A stretch of DNA of 64,000 bases from Spirodela intermedia (taxonomy: Eukaryota > Streptophyta > Magnoliopsida > Alismatales > Araceae): the NCBI GenBank assembly GCA_902729315.2, contig LR746264.1:2403378-2467377 (forward strand), in the 5' to 3' direction. Both the position numbers and the translations under genes were made by a program. This document shows positions 39,677 to 50,837 of this stretch, one piece after another. The notes beneath the pieces were generated by a model. It was not told where the DNA came from and searched no databases. It saw only the letters and a list, made by a program, of their open reading frames with translations. Position 1 is the first letter of the stretch; every line of letters starts with the position of its first letter.

Positions 39677-41771
39677 TCACTCCTTGTTCAAGACCCTTGG
39701 AACTTTGATGTATGGTTCTTCAAAGCTTGGAACAGCAGCCAACATTGCTGGCCTAAATTCGGGGAAAATAAAATCAATTAGACACGTGAATGATATTGCG
39801 ATCCTAATCAACACTGCTAGTTCAACAGATTGTTATCTATCTCACCTGTTATCGAACGATTCTGGCACATCCTCCCGCAGATTATCATTGACAACAGTGT
39901 CTGCAAAGAAGAACAACCAAAGTTGATTGGAAAGCATAATATTATCACATTCCTATATCCACCAAGTATTTCAAGGAGAATGAAACCGGATGGTTACACT
40001 GCTTTATTAGGATGCCCTGGAATGTGAACAACAGTCTACCAAAAGAAATTTTCAAAAGATTCGTAATTAGGACGAAATTAAGTACATGGTTCTGCAGGAT
40101 CCCTCATTATGAAATTTCGGATTTCATGTATCCTTTGTTGAAGAAGATATTATGTACAACAAGGATCTGCTGATAGGCATCGAATTATTCCCCAGATTCA
40201 TCTCGAGGACCACCAATTGTCTTCTGGGAAACAAATTAGAAATTATTTTCATTTTTTTTATGTCAGCCATTGGGCGAATATTACGATTGACTGCAACCAG
40301 TCAAGTGGCTTAATGAGAAGCATATTTCAAATTCAACGGATAATCAATGTTTGGCACTCAAGGGATCTCAGCATGTCAAGACTCTTCATACCTTAAAGCC
40401 TAGGATGATGAAAGAAGTGAGATCTGTACCCACCATATCTCAGTTAATACTTAGCTTAAACCAGTTCAAAAATTCTCATAATGCTCTAACAATGTTTCAA
40501 AGTGCAATTCAAGACACCTTTAGACAAAAAGGACCTTTTCCATAGAACATAAAACTTGATAATAGTGAACTAATGAAGGCATTGATATTTACCAACGCGA
40601 AGTGCAGGATCAATAGATTCGAGATCAACAGCTTGGAGTTGTCCAAACCTGAAGTAAAGAAAGAATATAAGAAATTACCCTAAGATGAGGAAGGAAACAT
40701 ATTATGAGTGAATTAGGCTTCAACAACTCAAATTTTATAATGAATGAGGACTTATTCCATATTTTCATAAACATCGTGATTTTCTTGTGAAATATGTTCA
40801 ATTTATTATCACGTCGCCTGGGAAAAAGAGCATAATAATTATAGATCCCACAAATGGTTTATTTTATTTGTCTTTCCTCATTGATGCTCTAGGATACAAG
40901 AGTTCAGTGTTTCCGAATCTTTAATAAAACAGATCCATCTGGATAAATTTCCACCTGAAAACACCCTCAAGAATTAGAGCAAACTCCTAAGAGTGGGATG
41001 TTAGTATTGGCAGGAAAAAATGGTCTTCTTCTCCCAAATCACTAGCCATGAAAGTCAAAATGGAGCAGAAGCAGTAAGTCCTAGCCACTATACAAATAGA
41101 ATTTATTCTTTTCAAAGCTTTTGGAAGTGGGATGCCAGTCATCGGTTTAAGGATGCACATCATCAGAAACAGAAATTTTGATGAGCTTGAAAGCTCAAAA
41201 GATCAAAAACAAAATGGTGATAATGTCAACCTCAGATGTTCCCAGAAGTTGGCACATCGAAATTTCAGACCTAGAAATTAATGGGGCATCAGAGCCACCA
41301 TAATATGAAGCAGAGACAAGTAGATGTGCTAGAACCTCGGGGAGGAAAGTTCACACGCTGTAACCAAGAATTTCATTGCACGAAGAGGGACAAAGAGAGA
41401 GAGAGAGAAGGCAAGAACCAGTCTACGACTTGTCTAATCTTGGGAGTGAATTCTTCGACCTGTGCAACAAAATTACGGAGCAAAAACCCAAGGATGCGTC
41501 AGAAGAAAGAAGTATAACGAAAAGGAATGATAACATCGGCGGAGAGAAGGAATCCAATGACCTCCTCCGGCGACACAGAGATGCGCGCCGTCTCTGCCAG
41601 GCGATGTACGTTTGGCGGCTCGAGAGCCGCGTACGTGCGAGAGCAGAACAAGCGCCTGGAGGACGGAGAGTAGGATCTCAATCCAGTATGCAGCGAATAC
41701 CTCGCCCACCCCGCCATTCTTGCCGCCGCAACGCCACTGGCGGCGCCGAAGCCGATAACCGACGTGATCAT
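39677..41771 (-). CDS. GATC: Glu-tRNA(Gln) amidotransferase subunit C, organellar (145 aa)
   Basis: Small subunit of the GatCAB complex, which converts Glu-tRNA(Gln) to Gln-tRNA(Gln) in chloroplasts and mitochondria. Five exons: 41771-41562, 41459-41419, 40648-40593, 39900-39846, 39752-39677. Phases close to 438 nt. An N-terminal Ser/Arg/Ala-rich segment of about 50 residues looks like a dual organellar targeting peptide. The mature part starts at LEPPNVHRLAETARISVSPEE and continues VEEFTPKIRQVVDW, FGQLQAVDLESIDPALRV, NLREDVPESFDNR and ends EEPYIKVPRVLNKE, all matching plant GatC. The length is close to the family norm (about 150). It is divergent from the HARBI1-like gene, with about 900 nt between starts. 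Confidence 0.93.
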
Positions 41772-41852
41772 CTCTACCGACTCTCCAGCAGAGGACCTTC
41801 CTCGAGATGGAGCAATCTTATCTCTGCAGAAACAGAGACAGAGACAGAGAGC

Positions 41853-41858
41853 GAGAGC

Positions 41859-41888
<30 letters not shown>
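41853..41888. repeat. (GA)n microsatellite
   Basis: GA-rich run about 80 nt upstream of the GATC start codon. Confidence 0.8.
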
Positions 41889-41889
<1 letters not shown>

Positions 41890-41897
41890 TCTCTTGA

Positions 41898-42055
41898 TGA
41901 ACCGGACCCGGGTTGAACCGGCTGCCTCCGGCCTACTTATCGTCCCCTTTTATGAACCGGACCCGGTTGGAACCGGTTTCATCCGTCCTGTTTACCATCC
42001 CCTTCTCAGTGAACCGGAACCGGTTTGAACTGGGTTGAGTCCGGCCTACATACTG
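41898..42055. repeat. GAACCGG tandem repeat (about 56 bp x3)
   Basis: Units start at 41898, 41953 and 42010. Each opens with TGAACCGGA, has a second CCGG about 14 nt later and contains a TCCGKCC block followed by pyrimidines. Confidence 0.75.
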
Positions 42056-42675
42056 TTGTTCCTCCCTCACCAACCCCCCCCCCCCAACTCCCTCCTCTCT
42101 CTCTCTCTCTCTTTCTCGGAGGGGTCGGAAATGATGGTAAAACCCTAGGACAAGAGGCCATGACGGGAACTCTAGGTTCACTTCTTCTCCAGAGGGACCG
42201 GCTCCTGCAGCTTGGATAGGAACATCGTAGGCCCTTCTTCCTCTTCTCCCAGGACGACGGCCGGCCTGCTACTCTGGGGCAGCTTGGAACACTGGTAATC
42301 AAATCTCTCTTCTTCCCTCCCCGAATCCGTTTTCCGCCATGAAAAGTCCTTCTATCGGTACTCATTCCTTTGTTTATCGACCTGACGCTTTTCGCCTCTT
42401 CCTTCGAGATTAGGTCTGGAGAATCCGAACATCGTCCTCCGCAGCGAAGGCAACAGTCCGAGAGGTTTTCTTTTTGCCCCTTCGTTGGCGCGCGCGTTCT
42501 TCGAAATTGGTGGCCTCCGTCTCTGAGTGCTCATCCGATGGCTTGCGTTGCGAACGGAATCCGTGAGATACAGCTCCGAGCTTGGTGATCACTCTCAAAT
42601 GTCCATGCAGAGAACGGGGGATAGATTCCGTTGATCCTGCATTGCTCTCGAGAAAAGTTACAAAGGCCTGCCCCC

Positions 42676-44586
42676 ATGGATTCCGACTCTAATTGTGATA
42701 GCGAGGAGGAAGAATTCGATCGGAGGAAGCGAGCCGCCTGTGCCGCCGTCATGGCGGCGTGCATGGTGATCATTCCCATCCTCCGGAAGGAAATAGATCG
42801 AGAGGAATGCCACGCGGGGGAACACGATTCAGAATCCATTCCCCCTGATATTGCCAGGGATTCAAAGCGGGAGCGCTACATTCGGAAGATCATAAGATCC
42901 ACAGACAAGACCTGCATCGACATGACCAGGATGAACAAGGCCTCCTTCCATCACCTCTGCGGGGTTCTCAGATCCAGGGGTCTACTCCGGGATACGCTTT
43001 ACGTTTCAGTCGAAGAACAGCTCGTCATGTTCTTGAACACCGTCGGGCACGGCATGAGCAATCGTATCATCAGCCGGAACTTCGCTCGATCCGGGGAGAC
43101 CGTCAGTCGATACTTCAACATTGTTCTCAAGGCCATCGGATCACTCAAGGACGACTACATCAGAGGCCCTCCTCCTTCTCCACCTCCAGACGTCACCTCA
43201 GATACCAGGTACTGGCCATGGTTCAAGGTAATCAATGTGCAGCATTCATCCCAAAGAGCTTGCCTCTGCTATATTTTACGAATGTGAAGCCAGATGATTA
43301 TTATATCTCATTATTGGAACTCAGGACTGCGTTGGAGCAATCGATGGAACTCACCTGCCTGCATCTGTGCCAGCCGAGATCCGATCCAGATTCCGGGGGC
43401 AGGAGGAGCTACCGACGCAGAACATACTGGCGGCGGTCAATTTCGATCTAACCTTCTCGTACGTGTTGGCCGGTTGGGAAGGATCTGCCGACGACTCAAA
43501 GATCCTAAATGATGCACTGGAGAGAGAAAATGGGCTCACAGTTCCTGAAGGTATGCATCTACGGCTCCAATTCTAGCAAAGATCGATACTTTCATTACAC
43601 CCACCCAGATCATGGCATATCAGGAGCACCCCTATATCTCTCATACAACTTTGATCATGGCGCAGCAAATCATAGAACTTAGAGTAATGCCCATCACTCA
43701 GAGTAAGATTATTATTTCATGGCGGCTTGATCATGGCTCTGCCAAGCTTCCATCTCCTACCTCTCAAAGAACTTTGATCATGGCACAGCAAATCATACAA
43801 CTCAGAGTGATGCCCATCACTCTCAGTAAGATTCTTATTTCATGGCAGCTTGATCATGGCTCTGCCAAGCTCCCATCTCCTATATCTCTCAAACAACTTT
43901 GATCATGGCACAGCAAACCATAGAACTCAGAGTGATGCCCATCACTCAGAGTAAGATTATTATTTTATGCCAGCTTGATCATGGCTCTGCCAAGCTTCCA
44001 TCTCTTTCTTTCAGAGAACCAGCATTATTATTGCATCAAAAGCATGAATACCCATATCATGGAGAACGAAGAAAATTATATAAATACGCTTTTCTTCGTA
44101 GGAAAGTACTACCTGGTGGATAATCCCCGCATGGCGGGTCCGGGTTTCATCTCCCCATACCCAGGCGTTCGGCACCGACCGCCGGGTTTTGAGGATGGAG
44201 ATGGCAATCCACCGACGAGTGCCGAGGAGCTGTTCAACTGGCGGCACTCTTCTCTCCGAGCAAGGATGGAGCATGCATTGGGTGTTCTGAAGGCCCGGTT
44301 TCGGTTCCTGACAAGCTCTCCACAGTTCCCCTTCCTTACCCAGGTGGATATAGTCTTGGTTTGCTGCATCCTACACAACATGATCATCGAATTCGATCCA
44401 ACGGATGAGATCCTATCAGAGTACTCAAGTCAGGGAGATCCAACCGCCCAGAGCCGGCAGTGCTCCAGCAGAGATAATGAGGAGAATGAAAGCGGCACCA
44501 GCAACGGATATTTTGCTGAATGGTGTGGTCGCAGGGATGCAATTGCTGAGGAGATGTGGAAGGACTTTGTTGCTATAAATGGCTAG
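42676..44586 (+). CDS. HARBI1/ALP1-like nuclease, Harbinger transposase-derived (420 aa)
   Basis: DDE superfamily 4 protein related to PIF/Harbinger transposases; plant relatives include the domesticated ALP1-like proteins. Exons 42676-43227, 43325-43550 and 44102-44586 give 1263 nt in frame. An alternative in-frame ATG lies at 42631; I prefer 42676, which opens on the acidic DSDSNCDSEEEE tract. The N-terminal helix-turn-helix-like region includes MNKASFHHLCGVLRSRG and ISRNFARSGETVSRYF. The catalytic triad appears intact: Asp191 in GAIDGTH, Asp241 in GSADDSKIL, Glu316 in RMEHALGVLK. No terminal inverted repeats, TAA-type target duplications or partner Myb-like gene were found nearby, and the gene is spliced and sits in single-copy context. 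This favours a host gene over a mobile element, but is inference. Intron 2 carries a 123-bp minisatellite. Confidence 0.9.
43645..44012. repeat. Minisatellite in HARBI1-like intron 2 (about 123 bp x3)
   Basis: Units begin (TTGATCATGG) at 43651, 43774 and 43899, with spacing of 123 and 125 nt. Each contains CAGCAAA, GTRATGCCCATCACTC, TAAGATT and CTTGATCATGGCTCTGCCAAG. The third unit ends near the intron's right third. Confidence 0.9.
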
Positions 44587-45061
44587 AGAGAGAGAAAGGG
44601 GGGTGTCTGTGATCTTCTCCAGGCACTGGTGTTGGTGTCTGTGAGCTTCCATTCCCCGGAGACATTGACCTCCTCTTAAGTACTTAGCTTCACATCATAT
44701 CATCAATTATTGAATGCAACAAGATGCTTTCTGCCCAAGGATTACACTCTGATCATCATCTCTCTCTTCAATCTGACTGAAAAAATCCCTCCTTTGCAGG
44801 CCCCAGAAACAAAGTAGTTCTTTGAACTGAAATGGGCTGAGCAGACAGAGACTATCCTGCTGGAAAGCAATTTCTATTCGATTTCTCCAGATGGATATAC
44901 ATACCCAGAGTAAGGAAGATTATGTGATTGAATTGAAGAAAGAAAGCTGCTTTTACATTATACAACAAGGGGAGCCAGGTGCAGGATCCTACCTCCACTT
45001 CCAGTTCTTGACCCCAATTGAATGAGAAGGGCTTATCTTGGGAAGGGGAAAGGGGCCTCAG
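44587..45061. other. Convergent 3' region of HARBI1-like and zinc-knuckle genes
   Basis: 3' UTR-like sequence between two convergent stop codons. No additional gene is seen. Confidence 0.6.
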
Positions 45062-48000
45062 TCAGTATTCATGGTACTGCCGCAAACTCCCAGCATTGTC
45101 ATAATGCTTGAAGCTCTTCCTCACAGGCGTCCTCGGCGAGTACGGAGAGTTCCAAGGCTTTGACCTGGGAGATGACCGAGACCTCCAGTTGTAGTCCCCT
45201 GGGTCGTCAACTATCCAGCCGCCCCTGCTCCTTGACTTCCCCGCACTGCCGCCGCTTCTCCCACCTTCGACTGGGTGGTTCTTCTTGAAGCCATTACTGT
45301 GAGACGAAGACCTCGACCAATTTCCCAGATCACGGGGAAGAGACCTGGACCCTGAGAATTCTTTCCTCTTCTTGGCATGTGTGGGTGTGGTTCTTCTGTA
45401 CTCAGTTGACTTGGGAGTTGACGCTGCTGGCTCGCCCTGTCGCCGGTCAAACTGCGTGATTCGACATGTCGAATGATTATATGATCTCAATGGGATGCAG
45501 ATTGGAAAATTATTTCATGGGATCCATGGCTTGGAAGGAAGGAAACCTTGGACGATGATCTTCTGGTGCAACCCCGTGCAAAGTGCCCTTCCTCGCCGCA
45601 GATATAGCACAGTTTGGGTGCCACATCGATGGTGGGTTCTCCCCGAGGCTTTGCACATCCCTGCATAAGAAGACGAGGAGTCTCTAAGATCTCTGGGTTT
45701 CTTATGAGAGGCGGAAGGAGATAACCAGACATACCACGCCAGAATGGCCAGAATCACCGCAGTTATAACATGAGATCTTCCTTGGAGAGTTAACAGCGAA
45801 CTCGGCACAGCAAAAATGCCCGAAGCCTTTGCAAACATAGCATTGAATCTTCTGCAAAAAGAAAATGGTAGGAACTTAAGGAAGGTTTGCATGCTTGAAT
45901 AGACCACATACATCATCATATGACATTCTGCAGGAAGAAAAGGGTATATACTAAGGAAGCTAGAAATGCATCAAAGGAGATCCAAAGTCTACCTTTAGGT
46001 CTTCAGAAGGATACTCATTCCCGCATGAGGACATGTCATGTCCGATGCTGCCACATCGTATGCAGATCCTCGTGTCTTGGTATGTTCTTTTCTGTTTATC
46101 TGGACAATCCTTAGCCAAATGTCCTCTTCGTTTACAGATGAAACAATCTTGGCCCTGAAAAGGAGAAAAACTCGAGAAGCTGAAGGCCATAAGCCATACA
46201 AGAACGAGAGAAAAGCTACAACACTTAACAAATTGGAGATATTTGACTACTCCAATTAGATAAAACAGCTAATACGGCAACTCTGCCCCTGAACATAATT
46301 GACTGTCGTCAGCTTTGCACAGAAATACTTAAAAGGAGTTTATGCTTTCTGTAAATAAATGTGGTCATGATTCCTAGTCATGATCTCGTATAGCCTACAT
46401 TGACAGTAGTGAGAAGAAAATTGGTCAAATCTATCTTATAGATGTTCATATCCTTAACAGCAAAAAAGTTATGGCCAGTTGCCAGTGCATATATCTATAT
46501 ATATATATATATGATCAGTTAGTTGTAGGTGCTCGCCCAACGCCCAGACTTAGAGAAATGGGTTGCCGAGACTTCTGAAAATCTAACAACCAGAGGTGAA
46601 AACGTTCGCTTATTCTACTTCAGAAGGGTTAGATAATGTAGCAAGCTGCCTAGTGCTGTAATTGAAGAGTTATTCCAAGCCTGAAGGGTTTCTCTCAAAT
46701 TTCATTCAGCCACTTCAACCCTGATCCTCCACCACCACAAGATGTGTATAGATGTATACATCTGCTCTCAAATTGAGCTACTCACATGAGCCGTATGTTA
46801 AGTATTATGTGCTGCCACCCACTGTAGATAATATAGTAAGCGACTTACTGCTGTAATTGAACATTTATTTCAGCAACATTCTAAATGGTTGGTTGACAAA
46901 TTTTCAAGAAGCATCTTAAACTGGATATGCTCATCAAAACCTTAAAATACGAGCACACAGCAGTTCATAGACAGAGGCATACTATGTGATATTTCTAGCA
47001 TCATGAGAATTGGCAATTTCCAAGTCATTATGTTGCATGTGATAAAGAGGTCGTGTATAAGTATCCCAAACTCACAAACTCGAATTCACTAAAGCATATA
47101 GGCCAAGGCAACCTTCTCTAGCTTACTGATTCATCACATTCACCAACCAACCCTAGCAGCAGAATTCTTAAGGTTTGTGCACTACAATCCAAACTTGTTG
47201 CACCTGTTTTAAAACTATGCACAGATGACCACAATCCTTAGCGGTACAATGATCAACTGGATATCAAAAGATATGAGAGGAGAGAGAATTGATGAGTTCC
47301 TAGTTTAATTCTAGGCGGTGATACCACAGTTTTCGTCATCATCATATTCATGTCCTTGTAAGGAAGCTTTGATAGACATAAAGTGAAGCAAACAAGCCAA
47401 AGAGTAGTCAACATAAAATGGGCTCGTCCACAGAAACGAAATTTCAATGATTATGAATGATCTAGCGTCCATTACAATAAAGCAACAGCTACGAGTTCAT
47501 AGGACATAGGACCAATCACCTTCACAAATAAAGTATTGATAGTCAGAAATCTTGGAAGTGAAGTTTTGCTATTGAAAAAGATGGTCTATTAAAGCAATCT
47601 TGCAGACAGCTAAGAGAAAAATCTCTTCCACACGATTTATTTCCCGTTAAAATTGTCATTTTTTGTGAGTTTCTAGAAGATTTGTGATAAGATCTCCCAA
47701 ATTCAATAGTGTCATGCGTTTGAAAATCATAAATTAAAAAAAAAAAAGGAAGAAAAGGGCGAAGACATGCATTGTTATACCTGACTGCATTTATTAGCAT
47801 TGTGTCCAAACATACCACAGACAAAGCATGGTTTCTTCCGTTTCTCTGCCTTGCAATACGCAGCTGTGTGACCTTCCTCGCCACAATTATAGCAAGTCTC
47901 CAACTGTGTACTGCCCGGTTCAAAGTACCTCGGCCCACGCTAGAAACAGGCAGAATGAATACCCTGATCAGGATACAGCAACTCAACGAAGATTCAATAG

Positions 48001-48756
48001 AAATCTGGGAAAGCTCACTACTGCTTACAAGAAGCTTTCTGAAAACAATATTGTCCGACATGTCCCCATTCGTCTCAGAGACAGCGGAATGGTTAACAGC
48101 TGATTCGTCTTCGTTTCTGACGATTGGCATCTCAGCCTACATTGGAAGACAAAACAGTTTTCTCGATCAGATGGCGCTTTTTCTCTCGCATGGATACATA
48201 ACAAATGGAAATCTGAATAAGAACCAAGTCGACATACGAAAAATATCATAAATCATGATACAGTAACAGCAATCCCGGCCAGGAATTTCCACCACTGTTC
48301 TATCTGCATGTAGGAGAAAAAAAAAAAGAGAGAAAGGATTGAGAATTTCACGGTTTCTTGCTCCCCTCCGGCGCCACCTCCGAGCCCGACGGAGTCGCCC
48401 TTCCGTTTCTTCTTCTGCTTCTTCTTCTTCTTCTTCTTATTCGACCCCTCCGCTACCACCGTCGCCGCAAGCGACGCCTCCCACGTCCCCCCATTACTCC
48501 TCTCGCGAACGCCCTCCATTTCGTCCGATGAGGCGAGGTCTATCACGACCTGCGGCCGTCCCTCCGACGCCTCCACAGTCCTCTTCGTAGCACACCTCTC
48601 CTCCTCCCGCTTTCTCGCCTTCTCCAAGATCCTCACACTTAGGTCGACGTTCGCCTCCTCGTCATCGCTGCTGCTGCTGCTGCTCAGGAGGACCACCGAC
48701 TTCCCCGTCTCGTCGTGCTCCTCCCTGGGCCTCTTCCCTCCCCTCGCCGGCGCCAT
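45062..48756 (-). CDS. CCHC zinc-knuckle RNA-binding protein, seven knuckles (484 aa)
   Basis: Plant zinc-knuckle family protein (At3g43590 type), similar in layout to the Air1/Air2 RNA-binding subunits of the nuclear TRAMP complex and to CNBP. Seven exons: 48756-48352, 48136-48029, 47939-47781, 46154-45993, 45851-45735, 45660-45547, 45451-45062; 1455 nt in frame. The N-terminal 135 residues are charged, with a Ser/Asp-rich stretch and a Lys-rich nuclear signal (KKKKKKKQKKKRKG). Seven CX2CX4H knuckles at about 187-350 begin CYNC, CFVC, CFIC, CIRC, CYVC, CYNC and CYIC. The fifth lacks the standard final HX4C spacing (CYVCKGFGHFCC), a variation also usual in plant relatives. The C-terminus is Arg/Ser/Gly-rich. 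Start 48756 is preferred over 48825 because the later Met precedes the family-like charged start; this is not certain. Role in RNA surveillance is by family. Confidence 0.9.
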
Positions 48757-48783
48757 CGCGGCCGATTTGGGAGGGGGCGCCCG

Positions 48784-48792
48784 AAACCCTAA
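48784..48792. promoter_or_regulatory. Telo-box AAACCCTAA near zinc-knuckle gene start
   Basis: AAACCCTAA 28 nt upstream of the chosen ATG (it lies in coding sequence if the 48825 start is used). Telo-boxes are known in plant promoters and leaders of translation and RNA-processing genes. Confidence 0.4.
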
Positions 48793-48951
48793 CTCTGTCT
48801 CACTCTCCGTCTTCTGAAGCAACAACCATCTCGGCGGGCCGGGCCGGCGCGAGAATTTAGGAAGCCCGTCAATTCTGCCTCTAAACTAAATAAAATACGG
48901 TAAAAAAAGATATTGTTAATAAATATTTTTTTATTTTAAAAACCTATATTG

Positions 48952-50500
48952 AATTTGATTGGATTAATCGTATATAAAAATTGAGTCACACTTGAATAAT
49001 GCTTTTCTTCATAGATTTCTCATTAATAAAAAAATATTAGACTACGAGCTCTACCTTCCCCAAAGCACGATTTTTTCTTAGTAGGAAAGTCAACAATAGG
49101 AATAAGAGGGTTGACCTCTGATTAATCGTATATAAAAATTGAGTCACTTGAATAATCCTTTTATTTCATAGATTTCTCATTAATAATAAAAATTAGACTC
49201 TGAGCTCTACCTCTGCAAAGCATGACTCTTTATTTTATCACGAAAGTCAATAATGGGAATAAGAGAGTTGACCTTTGATTAATCGTATATAAAAATTATC
49301 TAACACTTCAATAATGCTTTTATCTTAAACCCGATTTACCATTAGGACATTAAAAATTGACTCCAAACTCTACCTCCCCGAATCATGACTTTAATTAGAA
49401 AAGTTAATGAGGGGAATGAGGGGTTGACCTTCAATTAATTGTATCCAAAAATTGAGTTTCTTGTATAATGTTTTCTTTCTCAAAACCTAATTTCTTATTG
49501 TGCCGAAAAAAATTAGACTTTTGTTATTAAAGTTAATGAGGGAGTAAGATGGTTGACCTTTCATTAATCATACATAAAAAATGAGTCACAATTAGATAAT
49601 GTTTTTATCTCATAACAAGATTTCTCATTTAGTGAAAAAAGTACAATCCAAGCTCTACATCCCCAAACCATGACCTTTTTCAGAAAGGAAGTCAATGAGG
49701 GGAGTAAGAGTGTTGACCTTTGATTAATTGTATGTACAATTTGTGCCATAGTTGAAAAATGTTTTTATCCTAGAACCCAAATCCTTACTAGGCCCAATAA
49801 ATTAGACTATGAGCTCTACCTTCCCAAAAATACAACTTTAATTAGGAAAGTCAATGAGGTGAATAGAGGGTTGACATTTGATTAATTATATGAAAAAAAA
49901 TGAGCCACACTCATTTACAAATAAATTTTATTTCAAAACCCGATTTCTCATTAAGCCTGAAAAATTAGACTTCTAGTTCTACCTCCCCCAAGCACTACTT
50001 GAATCATGAAAGTCAATGAGGGTAGTAAGAGGGTTGACCTCCAATTAATCATGTACAAATGCTAAGTTACTCTTGAATAATGCTTTTCTTAGAACCTCAA
50101 GCTCTACCTCATCAAAGCACGACTTCAATCATGGAAGTCAATGATAAGAATAAGAGGGTTGACCTTTGAATAATCATAAGTAAAATATGAGTCACAAGTG
50201 AACAATGCTTTTATCTCAAAATTCAGTTTCTCATTAATTCCAAATAAAGGACTCGAAGCTCTACCTCTCCAAAGTGAGACATTAATTAGGGAAGTCAATG
50301 AGGGGAATAAGAAGGTTGACCTTTTGTATATGAAACTGAATCACAATTGGATAATGCTTTTATTTGGAAACCCAACATCTCATTAAGCCCAAAAAATTAG
50401 ACCCCTAGCTCTACCTGCCCAAGGCAAGACTTTAATAGAAAAGTCAACAAGGGGTGTAAGAGGGTTGACCTTTGATATTATGGGTGAGCTTTGGTCAACC
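48952..50500. repeat. Diverged tandem array, about 157-bp unit, about 10 copies, with inverted TTGAC/GTCAA pairs
   Basis: The anchor TTGACC (once TTGACA) recurs at 49111, 49268, 49424, 49553, 49713, 49871, 50034, 50159, 50316 and 50465, spacing 125-163 with a mode of 156-160. Each unit reads TTGACC, ATTAATCRTA, GAGTCAC, AATAATGCTTTTAT, CCCGATTTCTCATTA, AATTAGACT, GAGCTCTACCTCCCC, AAGCAYGACTT and AAAGTCAATGAGG, with small deletions. The array fills most of the spacer between the zinc-knuckle gene and TOUSLED. No open frame is conserved, so it is non-coding. Confidence 0.9.
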
Positions 50501-50779
50501 TTTAATTTATCATAATCATCTAAATATCTATTGATTTATATTTTTAGGTATGCACCTCTCTGGTAAGTATTTGACTCTTATTTCAATGGTTGGCGGCGCA
50601 ATTATAAGCATATTGTGAGGAAAAAATTTAAATATTTTAGGCTTCGGGACAAAATCGGGAAAATAAAATAGGTCCAGTTTGGGTGTTGAAGAGTCCACTT
50701 CCAATTTAGTGGTATGAGACTATGATTGTCCCTAGACCTTGTGGAGGAGGTTCACAAGCCCTAAACTTGTGATTGACAG

Positions 50780-50837
<58 letters not shown>

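Larger units (their letters stand above)
41772..42675. promoter_or_regulatory. Divergent promoter/leader region of GATC and HARBI1-like gene
   Basis: Holds a (GA)n tract at 41853-41888, the GAACCGG tandem repeat at 41898-42055, a C8-10/CT tract at 42077-42114 and a telo-box AAAACCCTA at 42139-42147. The last about 300 nt may be a 5' leader of the HARBI1-like gene, possibly with an intron. No other gene is seen. Confidence 0.45.

Noticed and set aside
41376-41897. 173-codon plus-strand frame over GATC exon 1
   Set aside because: It is antisense to well-supported GatC exons and ends in translated GA repeat.
43612-43902. Repeated-peptide frame as a separate gene
   Set aside because: It lies wholly in an intron, is generated by the 123-bp tandem unit, and shifts frame in the third unit.
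48339-48590. Plus-strand Ser/Pro-rich frame
   Set aside because: It is the antisense shadow of exon 1 of the zinc-knuckle gene (Lys-rich and Glu-rich codons read backwards).
48952-50500. CRISPR-like reading of the regularly spaced array
   Set aside because: Whole units are repeated rather than short repeats with unique spacers, the genome is eukaryotic, and no cas genes are present.
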